Shown: positions 21,965-33,448, counted from the stretch's first letter. The stretch is 64,000 nt of DNA from Tupaia tana (GCA_026018925.1 JAKSZU010000004.1:15964095-16028094), one strand, 5' to 3'. Program-made: numbers and translations. The notes: a model not told the origin generated them from the sequence alone.

Positions 21965-22190
21965 ACCTCATTTCCTAAAGGATGCTTTCCCCAGCCTGTT
22001 ATTCATTCCCTGATGAATTCCCAAATGTCCTTGTCCCTAACAGCCGTTATTTCAGCAATTGTATAATGTTTTCCTCTCCTGCTGGAAAGCAAGTGTGTGA
22101 AGGCAGGGACCATGACAGTTCTGTTCACTGTTTTGTCCCTGGCACCTAGCCCAGAGACGCACACGTAGTAGATGGTTGTTAAACATGCCT
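21965..22190 (+). mobile_element. L2 LINE 3' end
   Basis: 'tgctggaaagcaagtgtgtgaaggcagggaccatg', 'ttttgtccctggcacctagcccag', 'gtagtagatggttgttaaa': L2 3' terminus text. Confidence 0.75.
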
Positions 22191-22489
22191 GTCTCAGAAT
22201 GTCTCCCTCATGGAGTTTCACTTGCTTTCCAGCCCTCTCCTACCCCTTTGCTTGGAGTAGGACACACCAGGCCAGGCTTCACTGCCATTTCCACCTCGCT
22301 TCCAGAACTTCCTGTAGTGGTGACGGTTCCAATGTCTCTCAGCCTCAGTCTCCAACCTTCTGGTCTCTTGATTGTCCCAGGAGTTTATTCACTCTTCCAT
22401 GCAGTTCCGTGGAAGCAGGGCATCCCTTCAGCCCCCACAGGGCAGGTGCTGACAGGAGCAGCCAATAGCCAGGATACCAGGTTTCCCTT

Positions 22490-22640
22490 TGCTAAGCTTT
22501 TTCCTGGGAATGATTTAAGGCCCTGAACAGATAAGTGAAGAGCAAACCCGCAATGAAGTCAGCACTCTGCTTATTAAGTGGAAAAAGCTGTGCTCGGCTT
22601 ATTGAAATGTTCATTAGACAGATATATAGAGATGAGAGGG
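22490..22640. promoter_or_regulatory. Candidate conserved non-coding element
   Basis: Repeat-free: 'gggaatgatttaaggccctgaacagataagtg', 'gcttattaagtgg', 'cggcttattgaaatgttcattagacag'. GATA-, NKX- and homeodomain-like words are clustered. Texture-based call. Confidence 0.3.
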
Positions 22641-23305
22641 AGGAGGGGGGCCTGCCGCACCGCAGGATCAGCCAAGCTTCAACGGGCAAGGCAGGGGGCA
22701 TCTCAGGAGATTTCAGTCTTGCCCACAGGAATGGGGGGACACCTGAATCAGACAGGTAGTGTCTGTTAGGAAGAGAAACCTCAACCCTGGCCCGTGAGAA
22801 CACAAGCAGAAGGAAGGGGCTTTGCCCACCATGCAAGGATGCTTTGCAAGGAAGTCTTTAGAGGTTGCTGGCATCCTGAGGCTGTAGAGGGAGGGGACTT
22901 GGCCCCACAGGGTTGAGGCATCTTAGCCCACTGTAGGGAATGCCCATTTCTCTGCATCAATGCCGCTCTCTTTGTCCCAGAAGACAATTGCTGAAGATCT
23001 CAGACCCGCTCCATTTGCCCACAGGAAGATGAAAGGGTGACCCTCACTTGGTCAGAATGGGCCTGTACAGAGAAGTGTGAGGAAGCCACCCAATGACTGT
23101 CCCTATGAAAGGGCCTGCTTACTGTAGAGTCCTCAATTCCCCTGCCTGCAGCTCCATGAACCGTGAGCTCCCCTCACAGCCCCCCAGACCATGCCAAGCA
23201 TGGCTCCTTCAGCCTCCTCCTGGCCTCTTGGCTTCTGTCCTCCTCAGTGCCCATCCAGCAAAGCTCAGCGCTCCCACATGGGCTGGTTTTTGAAAAAGGC
23301 CATGG
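22641..23305. other. Unique sequence, no feature seen
   Basis: No repeat or exon was recognised. Confidence 0.5.
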
Positions 23306-23309
23306 CTGG

Positions 23310-23522
23310 GGGGAGGGGACAGATGATGCCACAGAAGAGTACCACACTTTGTAAGGCAATCCCACATGAGATGGTTCCCAGCTCAAGTCCAGATACCTCC
23401 CTGAATAGCCAGGCACACACTTGCCCATGATTCAGGGTTGACTGAAGTGGGGTGGATCATATTGTCTCCCTCTCTCTCATGGAAAAAAAAATCACCTTTA
23501 TTAAGAAAAAGAAAAAAAAAAG
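23310..23522 (+). mobile_element. Type E SINE
   Basis: 'gatgatgccacagaagagtaccacactttgtaagg...cagctcaagtccagatacctccctgaatagccaggcacacacttgcccatgattcag', CT-rich end, A tail. Confidence 0.75.
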
Positions 23523-23527
23523 CTATA

Positions 23528-23780
23528 ATGCCAGGTGGTGGTGCAGCAGTAAAGCATGACGCTCTGCAAAGGTGACTCATGGGCTCATGTCTAGAGACCT
23601 CCCTAAGTATGCTGGGCATGCACTTGCCCATGATCTCGGGCTGGTTGAAGCTTGGGGAGGGGCAGTTATGGCATTGGGAGTCTGTTGGAGGGATGCTGTC
23701 TCTCTCTCTCTTCTCTCTCTCTCTCTCTCTCTCTCTCAGTCTCTCACTCACGGAAGAAACCAACTTTAAAATAAAAGTAA
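23528..23780 (+). mobile_element. Type E SINE
   Basis: 'atgccaggtggtggtgcagcagtaaagcatgacgctctgc', 'ctagagacctccctaagtatgctgggcatgcacttgcccatgatctcggg', long CT run, 'tctcactcacggaagaaacc'. Tandem with the preceding type E copy. Confidence 0.8.
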
Positions 23781-24194
23781 AAAGGCCACAGCCACTTGAT
23801 GACAGCACACCTCCTGAGACATGCCAAGAAGTCCCAGTGAGCAGGAGCTGCTGGGTCTCAGTCATTCTGTGTCTCCAGCACTGGTGCAAAGTCTGGCCCC
23901 AAAATGGGTTTCTTATAGATATTTAGTTGGTGGCTGAGAAAATTAGTGAAAATGCTGCCTCTCTCCCCCATTCAGATACTGGAAGAAGGAAATCTCAGTG
24001 TGACCAGAGAGGCAGGTGCTGTTTCCTACACAGGAAAAGCAACCTCAAGATTTCCTAATATTTTCTGATTCCCTTTTTACCATCATCGGTTAGAGTCCTG
24101 GAGGGCAGAGGTGGTGGTGACCAAACGGATGAGACAAAAAACATGTTGGCAGGAAATATTGTGTGACCAGAGCAATAAAAATATTAGGTTTTTA

Positions 24195-24253
24195 GAAAAG
24201 TCATGACATATTTTTTCTATGTTTTCCTATGCAAAAATATGTCATGACTTTTC
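24195..24253. repeat. Perfect 21-bp inverted repeat
   Basis: Arms 24195-24215 and 24233-24253 are exact reverse complements (core aaaagtcatgacatattttt) around a 17-nt spacer. Could be the remains of a MITE or a hairpin RNA precursor. No family is recognised. Confidence 0.85.
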
Positions 24254-24299
24254 CAATGACCCTTTAGAATCTTTGATGTTTTCAGAGTATTCTCACACA

Positions 24300-24620
24300 C
24301 ATGATCTCATTTAATCCTCATTCACTCATTCAACCAATGGTTGTCGAACTCCTCCTATCTGCCAGGCGCTTAGGAGTCCTGGCATCACCTCAGCCACTGT
24401 CCCTGCCCATGTGTAGCTAGAGCCGGAGGATTGTAAACATAACAATTCTTCATTAATTCTTTCGTTCAGCAAACAATGGTGCCAAGCTGGACTCATGGGG
24501 ATGGAGAAATGAATCAGACTTGAATCCTGCCCTAGAGAAGTTTACAGTCTATGAGGTACATGTACAAGTAAATAGATGGTTAGAAAACAGTGTGATCAAA
24601 GCACTGTGCTAACCCAGCCT
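24300..24620. mobile_element. Ancient repeat (CR1/L2-class motif)
   Basis: 'caatggttgtcgaactcctcctatctgccaggcgc...gggatggagaaatgaatcagacttgaatcctgccctagagaagtttacagtct' is the widespread mammalian ancient-repeat phrase. The exact family is uncertain. Confidence 0.5.
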
Positions 24621-24683
24621 GCGAGGTTAGGGGAGCCTTCCTGAAGATGTTTGAGCTGCGCCTTTAAGAAGAACATCTGTATG

Positions 24684-24932
24684 GGACCAGCAGGTGGTGT
24701 GGTAGTTAAGGCACTGGATCCCACATGGCTGACTCTGCTGTTCGAGTCCTGGACCCAGCAGCTTGAAAACACGCTGGGTGCATGTGAGTGCCCAAAATCA
24801 TGAGAAAAGAATGGAAGAGCAAGGAATGCATAGTGGCCATCCCCAGTGGGGTGATGATGGGGTTGATTTCTCACTTCCCCTCTCTCTCTCTGGCAAGTAC
24901 ATGCACCCTGTGGCAAAGATCTAAAACTTAAA
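24684..24932 (+). mobile_element. Type L SINE (older)
   Basis: 'gggaccagcaggtggtgtggtagttaaggcactgg', body 'gtgcccaaaatcatgagaaaagaatgg', tail 'gtacatgcaccctgtggcaaag'. Confidence 0.9.
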
Positions 24933-25061
24933 ATAAAGAATGTGTGTGCAGCAAGCATTCAGGGAGGAGTTTTGAGGCAGAGGGACATGGATTTGAGGGG
25001 AAGTTCAAATAGTTCAGCCATGGAAGGACTATGGTGGAAAATGGTGTAAAAGAGCTAGACA

Positions 25062-25318
25062 GGAGCCAGCCAGTGGCATGGTGGTTAAGGCAACTGGATC
25101 CCACATGGCCAGCTGCCTGGTTTGAGTTTTGGGCCTGGACACCTGAAAAACATGCAGGGTGCATATGCATGCTACCCAAAATCACAAGAGGAGAATGGAG
25201 AAGGGATTGCAGCCTGGCCTCCCCCAACCCCTGGGGTGTGCGTTCTTAATCTCTCTCTCTCTCTTTCTCTCTGTCTTTGGTGAGCACCTCTACAGAAAAA
25301 AAATTTTTTTTTTTTAAA
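25062..25318 (+). mobile_element. Type L SINE (older)
   Basis: 'gagccagccagtggcatggtggttaaggc', body 'ctacccaaaatcacaagaggagaatggagaagg', tail 'gtgagcacctctacagaaaaaaa'. Last SINE before a gap of nearly 8 kb without any. Confidence 0.85.
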
Positions 25319-26600
25319 GCTAGGTGGAACCAAATCCCAAAGGCATTTATTTCCATGATATTTAAGTTAGACCCGTTCTGAGGGTGACTAGAAGTCACTG
25401 AGGGGAAAGATCAGCTGGGCAGCAGACTGAAAGAGGAGTGACCTAGAGGTGGCACCGAAGGCAGAGCTCACTTGGGGCCGTCTGGATGGTCTGGAAGAGA
25501 GACGGTGCCATTTGACTAGAGCCGTGGCATGGGGAGTGGATCTGATGGCTCAAAGGGAGTATAGACTGGGGCTTGGTGACCTGCTGGTGCAGGAAGCAAG
25601 CAAAGAAGGGAGAGGGCACAGGAGCACCTCACCCAGGTGGGCCCAGAGCAGCATGGAGAGGCTGAGGCCCTGAGGGATCTGCGGCTGCTCAAGCCCACGT
25701 GGCATCCCTGCCGATACTGAGGCTGCTGACACCTGCTCCTGAGCCTTGATGACTCCATTCCCAGCTCCCTCCCTCTGCCTCACTGACTTTGGAGGTGATT
25801 AGTAATAAAACTTTAACAAGCATCCATAGGTGCGTCTCCCTGTCACTTTTATGAGGCCATTTCCTGAGCAAAGATATAGGAGCGCCTTCGGTCCCTCCTA
25901 GCCCTGCTGCTGCGCTGTTTCAGTCTCCGTCTCAGCCTCAGCAGATCCAGGACAACTGCAGGGGTTTGGTGGGGGCTGCCTGAAGGAGCCTGGAACATGT
26001 TCAGCTCATGGAAGCCTGAGACAGGAAGGCACACACTCGCTGAATACCTGTATAGCTTGAAGGGCAGTAATGGGAACCAGGGAGGGGAGCACTTTCTGAG
26101 AATAGGGGACTGGGGAGAAGCTGGGGAATATTTCTCTAAGAAGGAGACAGTGTTTGAATAGAATGTTTGTGAGCAGGAGTGGACAGGCGTGTTGGGCCTT
26201 TGGGTCATTAATTCATTCACTTATTCATTCATTTATTGGATGCTGACCAATCACTTTCCACAAGCCAGGAAGTTTCTTCCTTCCTCCTGCAGAGTCCTAG
26301 GTCCTTGGGGACAAGACAATGCTGACCTCGTCTGAGTCAAGCATCCTTTCACTGGGTTGCACTGAGGCTGAGCCAGGTCCCCCAAACCTTATGCTCTTGG
26401 GTCCCCTGCTGCAGGCGGTGGCCAAAGTAAAAAGAGATTGTCAGGTGCAGTGCTTTCTTGCCCTGGCCCTGATGGTGTCTGTTCCGAGTCCATCAGGGGA
26501 AGTGGGGCCAGTGAACAGGAAGAGAAGCTGTTGCATTGACACTAGTGACTCCTCCCTCATTCTTGAAATTCTCTGGCCATGGAGGACATTGTTGTTTCCC
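25319..26600. other. Unique sequence, no feature seen
   Basis: No SINE or exon. A TCATT-rich phrase at about 26207-26240 ('aattcattcacttattcattcatttattgg') is typical of ancient repeat tails. Confidence 0.45.
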
Positions 26601-26760
26601 GTCGTATGAAGTAATGCTAAGATGCGTTAGAGTTGGACAGACTGGGTTTCAAATCTCAGCTCCTGAATTATAATCCCCCAACCACGCATAGGCAAGTTAC
26701 CCCTCTGAACCTACTTCACCACCTGTAGTTGTGTAGTTCATGAGGTAACATGTTAGGCGA
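26600..26760 (+). mobile_element. MIR SINE fossil
   Basis: 'gttagagttggacagactgggtttcaaatctcagctcctg', 'aggcaagttacccctctgaac', 'ttcatgaggtaacatg': forward MIR, 3' part decayed. Confidence 0.75.
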
Positions 26761-27330
26761 CCAGACAGCCTTGACATGAAGCTACTGCTTTAGTTCATCT
26801 TCTCCTCCACTCCCTTTTCCTAACCTCTCTGCTCTTTCTAGTCTTGTTCCTGAGCTCCTTTCATGGTGCTCCTACGACCGAAGTCTCTCAGCTCTGTATC
26901 TTCTCTTCATGGCCTCTCCTAAGTTGGAGACCCACATTTACAGCTGCCTGCTAGGGTTCCATTCAGGTCAACATTTCTTAGATACCTATTCTGTGAGAAC
27001 TCTCCTGGCCCCTGTGGATTCCAAACCAGTGTGAGCCTTCAAGGACTTACAGTCCTGCAGAGCTGTACCCAGTTGCTCTACCTCCCCACTCCCTCCCTTC
27101 GTCCATTCATTCATTTGCTCTTTCGCTGTACTCCTGCCTTCCTCTGTGAAGTTATAATTGAGGTCATCTGCTAAGAGTGGTGGGAGTCGGCCATGAACAG
27201 GGGTACCAGAGAGAGTGTTAACTGTTGAAAAGAGCTATAAGAGAAATACTTCTCTAAGTCCCCTCATCGCCACCTTTGTTCAGATCACTGTCATCTCCTG
27301 CCTGGACTGTTGCAGTAGCCTTCCACCACA

Positions 27331-27512
27331 ATGATTTTCAGTCTTAGCTGAACACTGGAATCCCCTAGTTGAAGAGGCCTTTTTTTTTTTTTTTTTTTTT
27401 TTACAAATATGATGCCAGAGATTCTGATTTAGTTAATCTCAACATAGCCTGGGGATCAGCATTTTTACAGCTCCCCAGTTAACTCCATTGTGTAGTCCAG
27501 ATCGAGAATCAC
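27331..27512 (+). mobile_element. MER5A-like hAT fragment with T23 insertion
   Basis: 'gattttcagtcttagctgaacactggaatcccctagttg...agattctgatttagttaatctcaacatagcctggggatcagcatttttacagctcccc...gagaatcact' follows MER5A (hAT-Charlie non-autonomous) text. A 23-nt T run (27380-27402) interrupts it. Confidence 0.75.
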
Positions 27513-27559
27513 TTGTCTGTTTTTGTGCCTCTGTTCTCATCCCCACTACCTGGTCTCCA

Positions 27560-27765
27560 TACCGAAGTGGTCCAGGCGAGCCTTGGGAAATAAGTCTGGG
27601 TGTATCATTCCCTTGCTTACCTGCCTCTTGGATTGCAAATTCCTCCAGAATAGGGACTATACCCGAATCAATTCTGCACCCCCAGTATCTACTATGGGAC
27701 CTGGCCTGTGGAAAGTGATTGGTCAGTGTTCAATAAATGAATGAGTGAATGAATTAATGAACCAG
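27560..27765 (+). mobile_element. L2 LINE 3' end
   Basis: 'tcattcccttgcttacctg', 'ttggattgcaaattcctccagaatagggactatac', 'acctggcctg...tcagtgttcaataaatgaatgagtgaatg'. Confidence 0.75.
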
Positions 27766-28539
27766 CGACCAACAAACTGACAGATGACCCTGGTGCAGTG
27801 CCTAGGAATACGTTGGTGAATTACAGCAGCTGAGTGCTGAACCACGAGAATAAAGCCAGTTGGGTATAGATCTGGAAGCCTAGGGAGAAAACAGAGAAGG
27901 AGGGAGGGAGGAAGGAGGCAGGGAGAGGTCAGAAAGGCAGAGTTTCCTGAGAGGTGAATTATCAGAGGGACCACCATGGACCGGGCAAGCACCTCAGCCA
28001 GGGAGTAATGGAGTTAGGGAGGAAGGCCCAGGCAGAGCCAAGGAGAGCGGTGGGAGCCGCTTAATCTGCCCCCAGGAATTGTAGGCTAGGCCAAGCAGGC
28101 AGGAGGCAGCAGGCCCATTCCTCAGCAGCTAATGCCCCCAGCCTAACACAATTACCCCTTCCTTCTCCCTCGGCCCAGGCAAAGGGGAGGTTGCATGGAG
28201 GGCAAGCATGCCCTGCAGCTGGGGAGGGTGGAGGGCACGGCTAGAAATCCAATCAGGAGTTGAACTTCAGCATGAGCCTGAGCTGTCCATTTTAGCTGGA
28301 GGGGCTTGCGAAGACGCTGGGCTAGGACTGGGAAAGGGATGCTGCTGGAAGGTCCATGCATCTCCCCTTCCTCCCAACCTCTCCCTGGGTGCCAATGGTA
28401 CTTGATCTAGGAGACTCCCATCCTCACCCTGTGGCCCAGTGCCCTTCCCAGCAGCCTTACCGCTTCTCCAAAGCCAATTTGCTGGTCTGAGATTCCACCT
28501 GGGGCTGGCCCCCACCTCTCAGCCTCTCACCCTCCCTCT
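27766..28539. other. Unique sequence, no feature seen
   Basis: GC-moderate, repeat-free. 'cagcagctaatgcccccagcctaacacaattacccc' (about 28123-28158) could be part of a conserved element, but nothing decisive is visible. Confidence 0.4.
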
Positions 28540-28690
28540 CTGCTCCACATTGATATAAATGGAGGCTTCGGCTGCCTTTAAATAGTCCGATCTATCAGAA
28601 GGGCACACGCTGCCCATAAATCTGCTGGGGCTGATGGCTCCCTAAGTGGACTGATAGGAGCTATTTCCGGCAAGGTGTTCAGTTACTCTG
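28540..28690. promoter_or_regulatory. Candidate enhancer-like element
   Basis: Compact run of recognisable words: 'cctttaaatag' (MEF2/CArG-like), 'ctatca' and 'tgatagg' (GATA-type), 'cccataaatc' (HOX/CDX-like), 'gctatttccgg'. Repeat-free and inside the SINE-free interval. Conservation not tested. Confidence 0.35.
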
Positions 28691-29378
28691 CCCCTCCTGT
28701 CCCTCCCCCTAGCTTGCCCTTCCCCAGGGGCAGGGACCCTTTTTGTCATCTGGTAATTGGCATTTTTTCACTTGTACTTGGTCCTACAGAGGCAATGCAG
28801 CGCCCAGCCTGGCCCCTAACTGGATTAGCATTGGCTTTCAGAGAAGGCCCCTCTGGAGTCGACCTTCCAGTTCAAGAGATCAAGATCGAGCTGTTGGTTC
28901 AACAAGAAAGGGGGCTGAGGTGGGAGGAGGGTACTCAGGGGAGCCAAGACTAAGTGTGCAGGGAGGGGGTGAATGAACTTCCAGCCCCTCTCTGGCGAAG
29001 CCTGCCAATTTTCAAAGCCCCAGTCTAGGGAGCATGGAATGGACTAGAAGATAGGCTCAGGAGTTGGAGTCTCCACCCTGGCTTCTAAGACCATCTCCCT
29101 CTCCCTAGTAAGGCTGCCTTGTGCTAGCCTTGAGCTTTCCTTTTCTAGAAATGACCTAGTGTTGAAGGGGAGGTAAGTCTAAGACCAGGATGGAGTTTCT
29201 CCAGGCAAGCAGTATGGATCTGACCTCGGGCCAGCTGCTATGCAGTGGGGTCTGGGGCAGGTGCACACACATTACCCTAATTTGGAGGACAGCTGCTAAT
29301 GGATAGATTTTCCTCAGGGAAGGAGAAAAGACCTCTCGAGGCTAGACCCTGCTTGGGGAGACACAGAGATGCCCTTGG

Positions 29379-29420
29379 AGGTCACCCCAGTGACCTCTGG
29401 TCAGGAGGTCACTATGACCT
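29379..29420. promoter_or_regulatory. Nuclear-receptor half-site cluster with perfect ERE
   Basis: AGGTCA at 29379 and TGACCT at 29391 form an inverted repeat with 6-bp spacing. AGGTCA-cta-TGACCT at 29406-29420 is a perfect IR3, the consensus oestrogen-response-element layout, extended to 8-bp arms at 29404-29422. A further GGTCA lies at 29399-29403. Five half-sites fall within 42 bp. Confidence 0.6.
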
Positions 29421-30072
29421 CCCAGAGATCATCACTAACATGGCTCTATTTCCCATCCCATCCCCCTATGGTTTTCAGAGAGCAGTAAACTGAGCCAGTC
29501 TAGTTTCATAGCTCCAGGTCCTTGCCCCCGCTGAGGACTCCTAGGATATTCCTGCTATGGTTCTTATCTCTAAAGAGGAGGAACAGCCAGCAAGGGAGGA
29601 GGGCAGAGGAGAGCTGAAGTATTTCCTGGGATATGTCCATAAGGCACTGGCCAGGCTTCTCTACTGAAATCTTGGGAATGGGTCCGAGTAGGTGGGTCAG
29701 TGTTTCTTATCAGAGTACAGTAGGTGGGATGTTCTTGCTCATGGGCTCTGGTTAGGGAGCCAGGAAGAGTCTAGACAGCAGGCTTAGGAGAGTGTTATTT
29801 TGAGCAAAACAAGATTTGCATGTAACCATGACCCCCTTTCTGGCCAGCTGTTGGGAATTAGGACATAGCAAGAGGGTGAAGGGAAGAGGATGTGGTGAGG
29901 TTCCCAGCTGTGTGGGATCCTGGGGCTAGGACCAGAGTTGGCCATATAGCTTCCAGCCAGAGTCTTGGAACTAGGGGGGGACCTTTGCTCCTACTCCAGG
30001 GAAGGGGCTTAGCGCTCCTTAGCAGCAGCAGACCGACAAGCCCTGTGAATGATGTCAAGGGTGCCCAGTACC

Positions 30073-30119
30073 ATGAAGAGCATTAGGGGACACAAAATGA
30101 AGAGCATTAAGGGACACAA
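30073..30119. repeat. 24-bp tandem duplication
   Basis: 'atgaagagcattaggggacacaaa' is followed directly by 'atgaagagcattaagggacacaa', differing at one base. Confidence 0.9.
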
Positions 30120-31949
30120 TAGTATTTCTCAAGTGATCTCTCAGGAACTTGGAGGGTTGGGGTATGGAGAATAGCTTTGCTTAGGAGCAATCCAGAAAGA
30201 TTCTAAGAGGGCCACCAAGAACCCAGGGAGAGGCTCCCAAAGCACAGGCTCACTCCCTCCCTTCATCTGTCCATTCATTCATTTGTTCTTTCAGTGTACT
30301 CTCACTATCATCAACTGCCTCATGTGGTGACTGAAGGTTGGGAAATTAACCAGGCCCAGTTCTCACCCTACTAGGGAGAAACAACTGATAAACAGATAGT
30401 GAAACCCAGTGTGTGAGGTACTGTGTAAACCCAGAGGCCCCTGGCGAAATCCTGCCTGGGGAGCCCAGCCTCACCCAGAAGCTCCAGGCTTCACTTGGAC
30501 TCCCAGAAGTCCCCATTTGTTTGACCCTCAAACTCCTCAGAATCGACTTGTCCATAACTGACCTTCGTGTCATGCCTCCAGGTCTGCTCCTCCTCAGTGT
30601 CCCTAACTCAGGGGATACCCCACAGCTAATGGGTACTGAGTCACTGCAGCCAGAATTCTGGTTCATCCTAGATACCCTCTTCTCCATAAGTCTCTCATCC
30701 GACCAGTGAGATCCATTGTGTCCCTTTGAACAACGCAGGTAACACTATGCCACCCCTCCACTGAGACTCCTGTAGTGGCAATTTCTCTCCACCAGGGTAA
30801 CCCCTTACTGCCGCCACCAGGTCCTGCAGGTGCTGCCTCGCTCAGCCTCTCGGCTCTTTTCTCCACATCTCTCTCCTTCCTTTACTCTGCTCCAGCCACA
30901 CTGGCTACCTGGCAGTTTCTCAAAACCCTGATAGTAATAATAATTAATTAATATTTGATATGGATAGACGTATTATTTTACATAGATATTTGGGCATCTC
31001 CTGTTCTCGTCTTTCCCACCTGTGATCTTGAAAATACTGTCTTAATTCATGTTGAATAAATCCATCTAACCCCAGTGCCTAGCACAGTGCCTGGAATAAG
31101 GCAGATGTTTGTTTAATACCTGCTGAATAACTGAATGGGCAAATATCAAATGGAATATCTACGCATGAAGAAAGAGCCTGGAGAAATGCACTTGTCTAAC
31201 CACTAGACAGAATTTAAGAGGTGTTTCCCTATAGCCCTTGCCTTCCCGAAGCACCATTCAGACCTATGAAAAGCCTGAACAGAGCCAAAGCCATGTGACT
31301 CGAACTGATGAGCAACGTGGGCAGCCCCCGCCACCCCTCGCGCTTGAGCTGGGTTTTGACAGACAAGGAGGATGCCCAGGTTGGGGACAGTGAGGCAGGA
31401 GGATGGAGTTGTAAGGCAGGAGTGCAGCAGCCTGGCGAGGAGAGGTGCCAAGGCTGTTCAACCAGGGAGGTGTGCAAAAGGCCACCTGAGTGCAGTCCCA
31501 GCTCTCCTGCAGACACAGGGTGTGGCTTAGAATGACTCGTTTCCACCCCTTTCCCTTTGTTTTTCATTTCTGGAATGGGTGAGAGGTTTAGGTAGAAAAA
31601 CTTCTGAGGTCCAGTCCTCCTTGAATATCCTAGGATGCTGCAAAAGACAGTTTGGGGTCCAGATTATCTGGGAGCCTGCCTTGGGTCTTGTTGATACTGA
31701 AGTTTCTAGGTGGAAAAGTTTGGCTTCAGAACTTAGTCTGTGTCAGAATTTTAGACCAAAACTTCCTCCCAGTCCTCCAAACAGACCTTGAGGTTTTTGG
31801 AAAATTGATAGTAAACCAGGATTTCACTTGTGGGCAGTCTGAGGTGTGTGGATCTAAAGAGAGGTTGGCTGTGGCGAAGGCGTCACCTCCCCAAGGGAGA
31901 CTTCAGAAGGGGCTTTTGTCTCTTTTTAGACTAGACTCTCTCCCCGCCC
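30120..31949. other. Unique sequence with L2 tail remnant
   Basis: 'ccagtgcctagcacagtgcctggaataaggcagatg...ctgaataactgaatgg' (about 31070-31137) is L2 3' text. The remainder is unclassified. Confidence 0.45.
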
Positions 31950-32260
31950 CACTATCCCCAAAAATTATTATAAAGAATTATTGCCATTAGTACGTCTTTC
32001 CTACTGAAAGGAGAAAATCGCCTCATTCATAATTTATACCCTCAATTACTATTAATAAAGAAATATTTCAGCAGAAAATCGCCTGGGAAAATTACACGTA
32101 ACATTGCATTAACATTCTATTTGAACATTTTCATCACATTTGTTATAGAGTTAATAAGAGGGATACGGTCCCCTGACTTCTTCATGAAATTATGGGCTGA
32201 CGATGATAGTTTAATCTTTTAGACTTTATATAATATATTCACTTTACTAATTGAGCTATC
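31950..32260. promoter_or_regulatory. Candidate conserved non-coding element
   Basis: AT-rich, repeat-free block with many homeodomain and POU-like words ('attcataatttatac', 'caattactattaataaag', 'taacattgcattaac', 'gagttaataag'). It contains the word agaaaatcgcct twice, at 32012-32023 and 32073-32084. The strongest-looking conserved element by texture. Confidence 0.4.
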
Positions 32261-33111
32261 CAAGGAGCAGTTAGAGATGTTCTTAAACGTGGAGACAGAG
32301 GAATCAGGGCCATGACTTTGCTGCCAGAGGCACCGCCTGTCAGGGTGGGGCCATGGGCATAGCCGGCAGACCTGGGCCCTGGCTAGCTGGACCCCACCCT
32401 CATGGAGCCCAGGATATTTGCACACCTCCTGAGGCAGCAGCTGCCTAGGCTCAATGGGGCAGCATCTGAGGCCCCTGAGAGGGAACCAGGGGAAAGGGAA
32501 CAGGGAGGGAGGAGGACCTGGGGAGAAGAGAAAAGAAGACAAAAGGGACACTCTTTGAAGATGCTTCCATCAGTAATCATTTACTTACATGCCTTCTGCC
32601 TGTATTGTCCTGAACCCCAGGGAGAGCTCTGGGGTAGCTGACTCATGATGGTTTGTAGATTATACTTGGTGGTGGTTCGAGATACCAAGAGCTTCTGGAA
32701 GATTTGGAATCCTTGGGCTAGTCCAGTGAAGGCCTTCAGAGATAGGCACTAGAGAAGGTGGTGCCCCTAAGGCTTTTCCTAGCAAAGGAAGGAGTTGCTT
32801 TTTTTTTTTTTTCCTCCCCAGATCATAATGGAAATGAAGGGTATATATTTTGGGTAATGGAGAGGAGAGCTCAGCAAAGTTAAGACCATCATTTATCACT
32901 GCTTTAGTCAATGTACTTTTCCATTCATTGTCTCAGCAGACACCAGCAAAGCTGGGGGCAGGTCCCATTTCTGACTCACCTCAAATGTCACCTTCACAGG
33001 GCCTTTTCTTACAAGTCCCATCTAGCATTGCCACCTTCCCTTGTCACTTTCGATGACAGAATCTTGACTGATTTTTTTTTTTCGTAACATTTTAACTTTT
33101 TAAAATTGCTC
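32261..33111. other. Unique sequence, no feature seen
   Basis: No repeat or exon was recognised; a 13-nt T run lies at about 32798-32811. Confidence 0.5.
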
Positions 33112-33358
33112 AAGGGGCTGGACAGTGGTGTAGGAGTAAAATGGGATTCTCTGCAAGGCTAACCAACACGGGAAGGTTCCTGGTTCATGTTCAGAGACCT
33201 CCTTGATCACACTGTGCATGTGTTTGCCCATGATTCAGAGCTGACGCCGGGGGTACGTCGCAGTGTCAAGACCCTGCTGGGGTACTGTCTCCCTTGCTCT
33301 CTTTTCCTCTCTGTCTTAACTCATGGAAGAAAGAAAGTAATACACTTTTCTTAAAAAT
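33112..33358 (+). mobile_element. Type E SINE
   Basis: 'aaggggctggacagtggtgtaggagtaaaatggg...ttcctggttcatgttcagagacctccttgatcacactgtgcatgtgtttgcccatgattcag', CT-rich end 'actcatggaagaaagaaag'. Confidence 0.8.
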
Positions 33359-33445
33359 GCTTGTTTTCTTCCCTACTAGAATGTAAACTGTCAGTTTTGA
33401 TGCTGAATACCAGCACATAGTCCAAGGGTGCACACAGTAGGCATT

Positions 33446-33448
<3 letters not shown>

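Noticed and set aside
27080-30320. Similar 40-bp phrases at about 27090 and 30250 ('ccattcattcatttg(c/t)tctttc')
   Set aside because: Both are tails of the same ancient repeat class, so they are not a segmental duplication of this locus.
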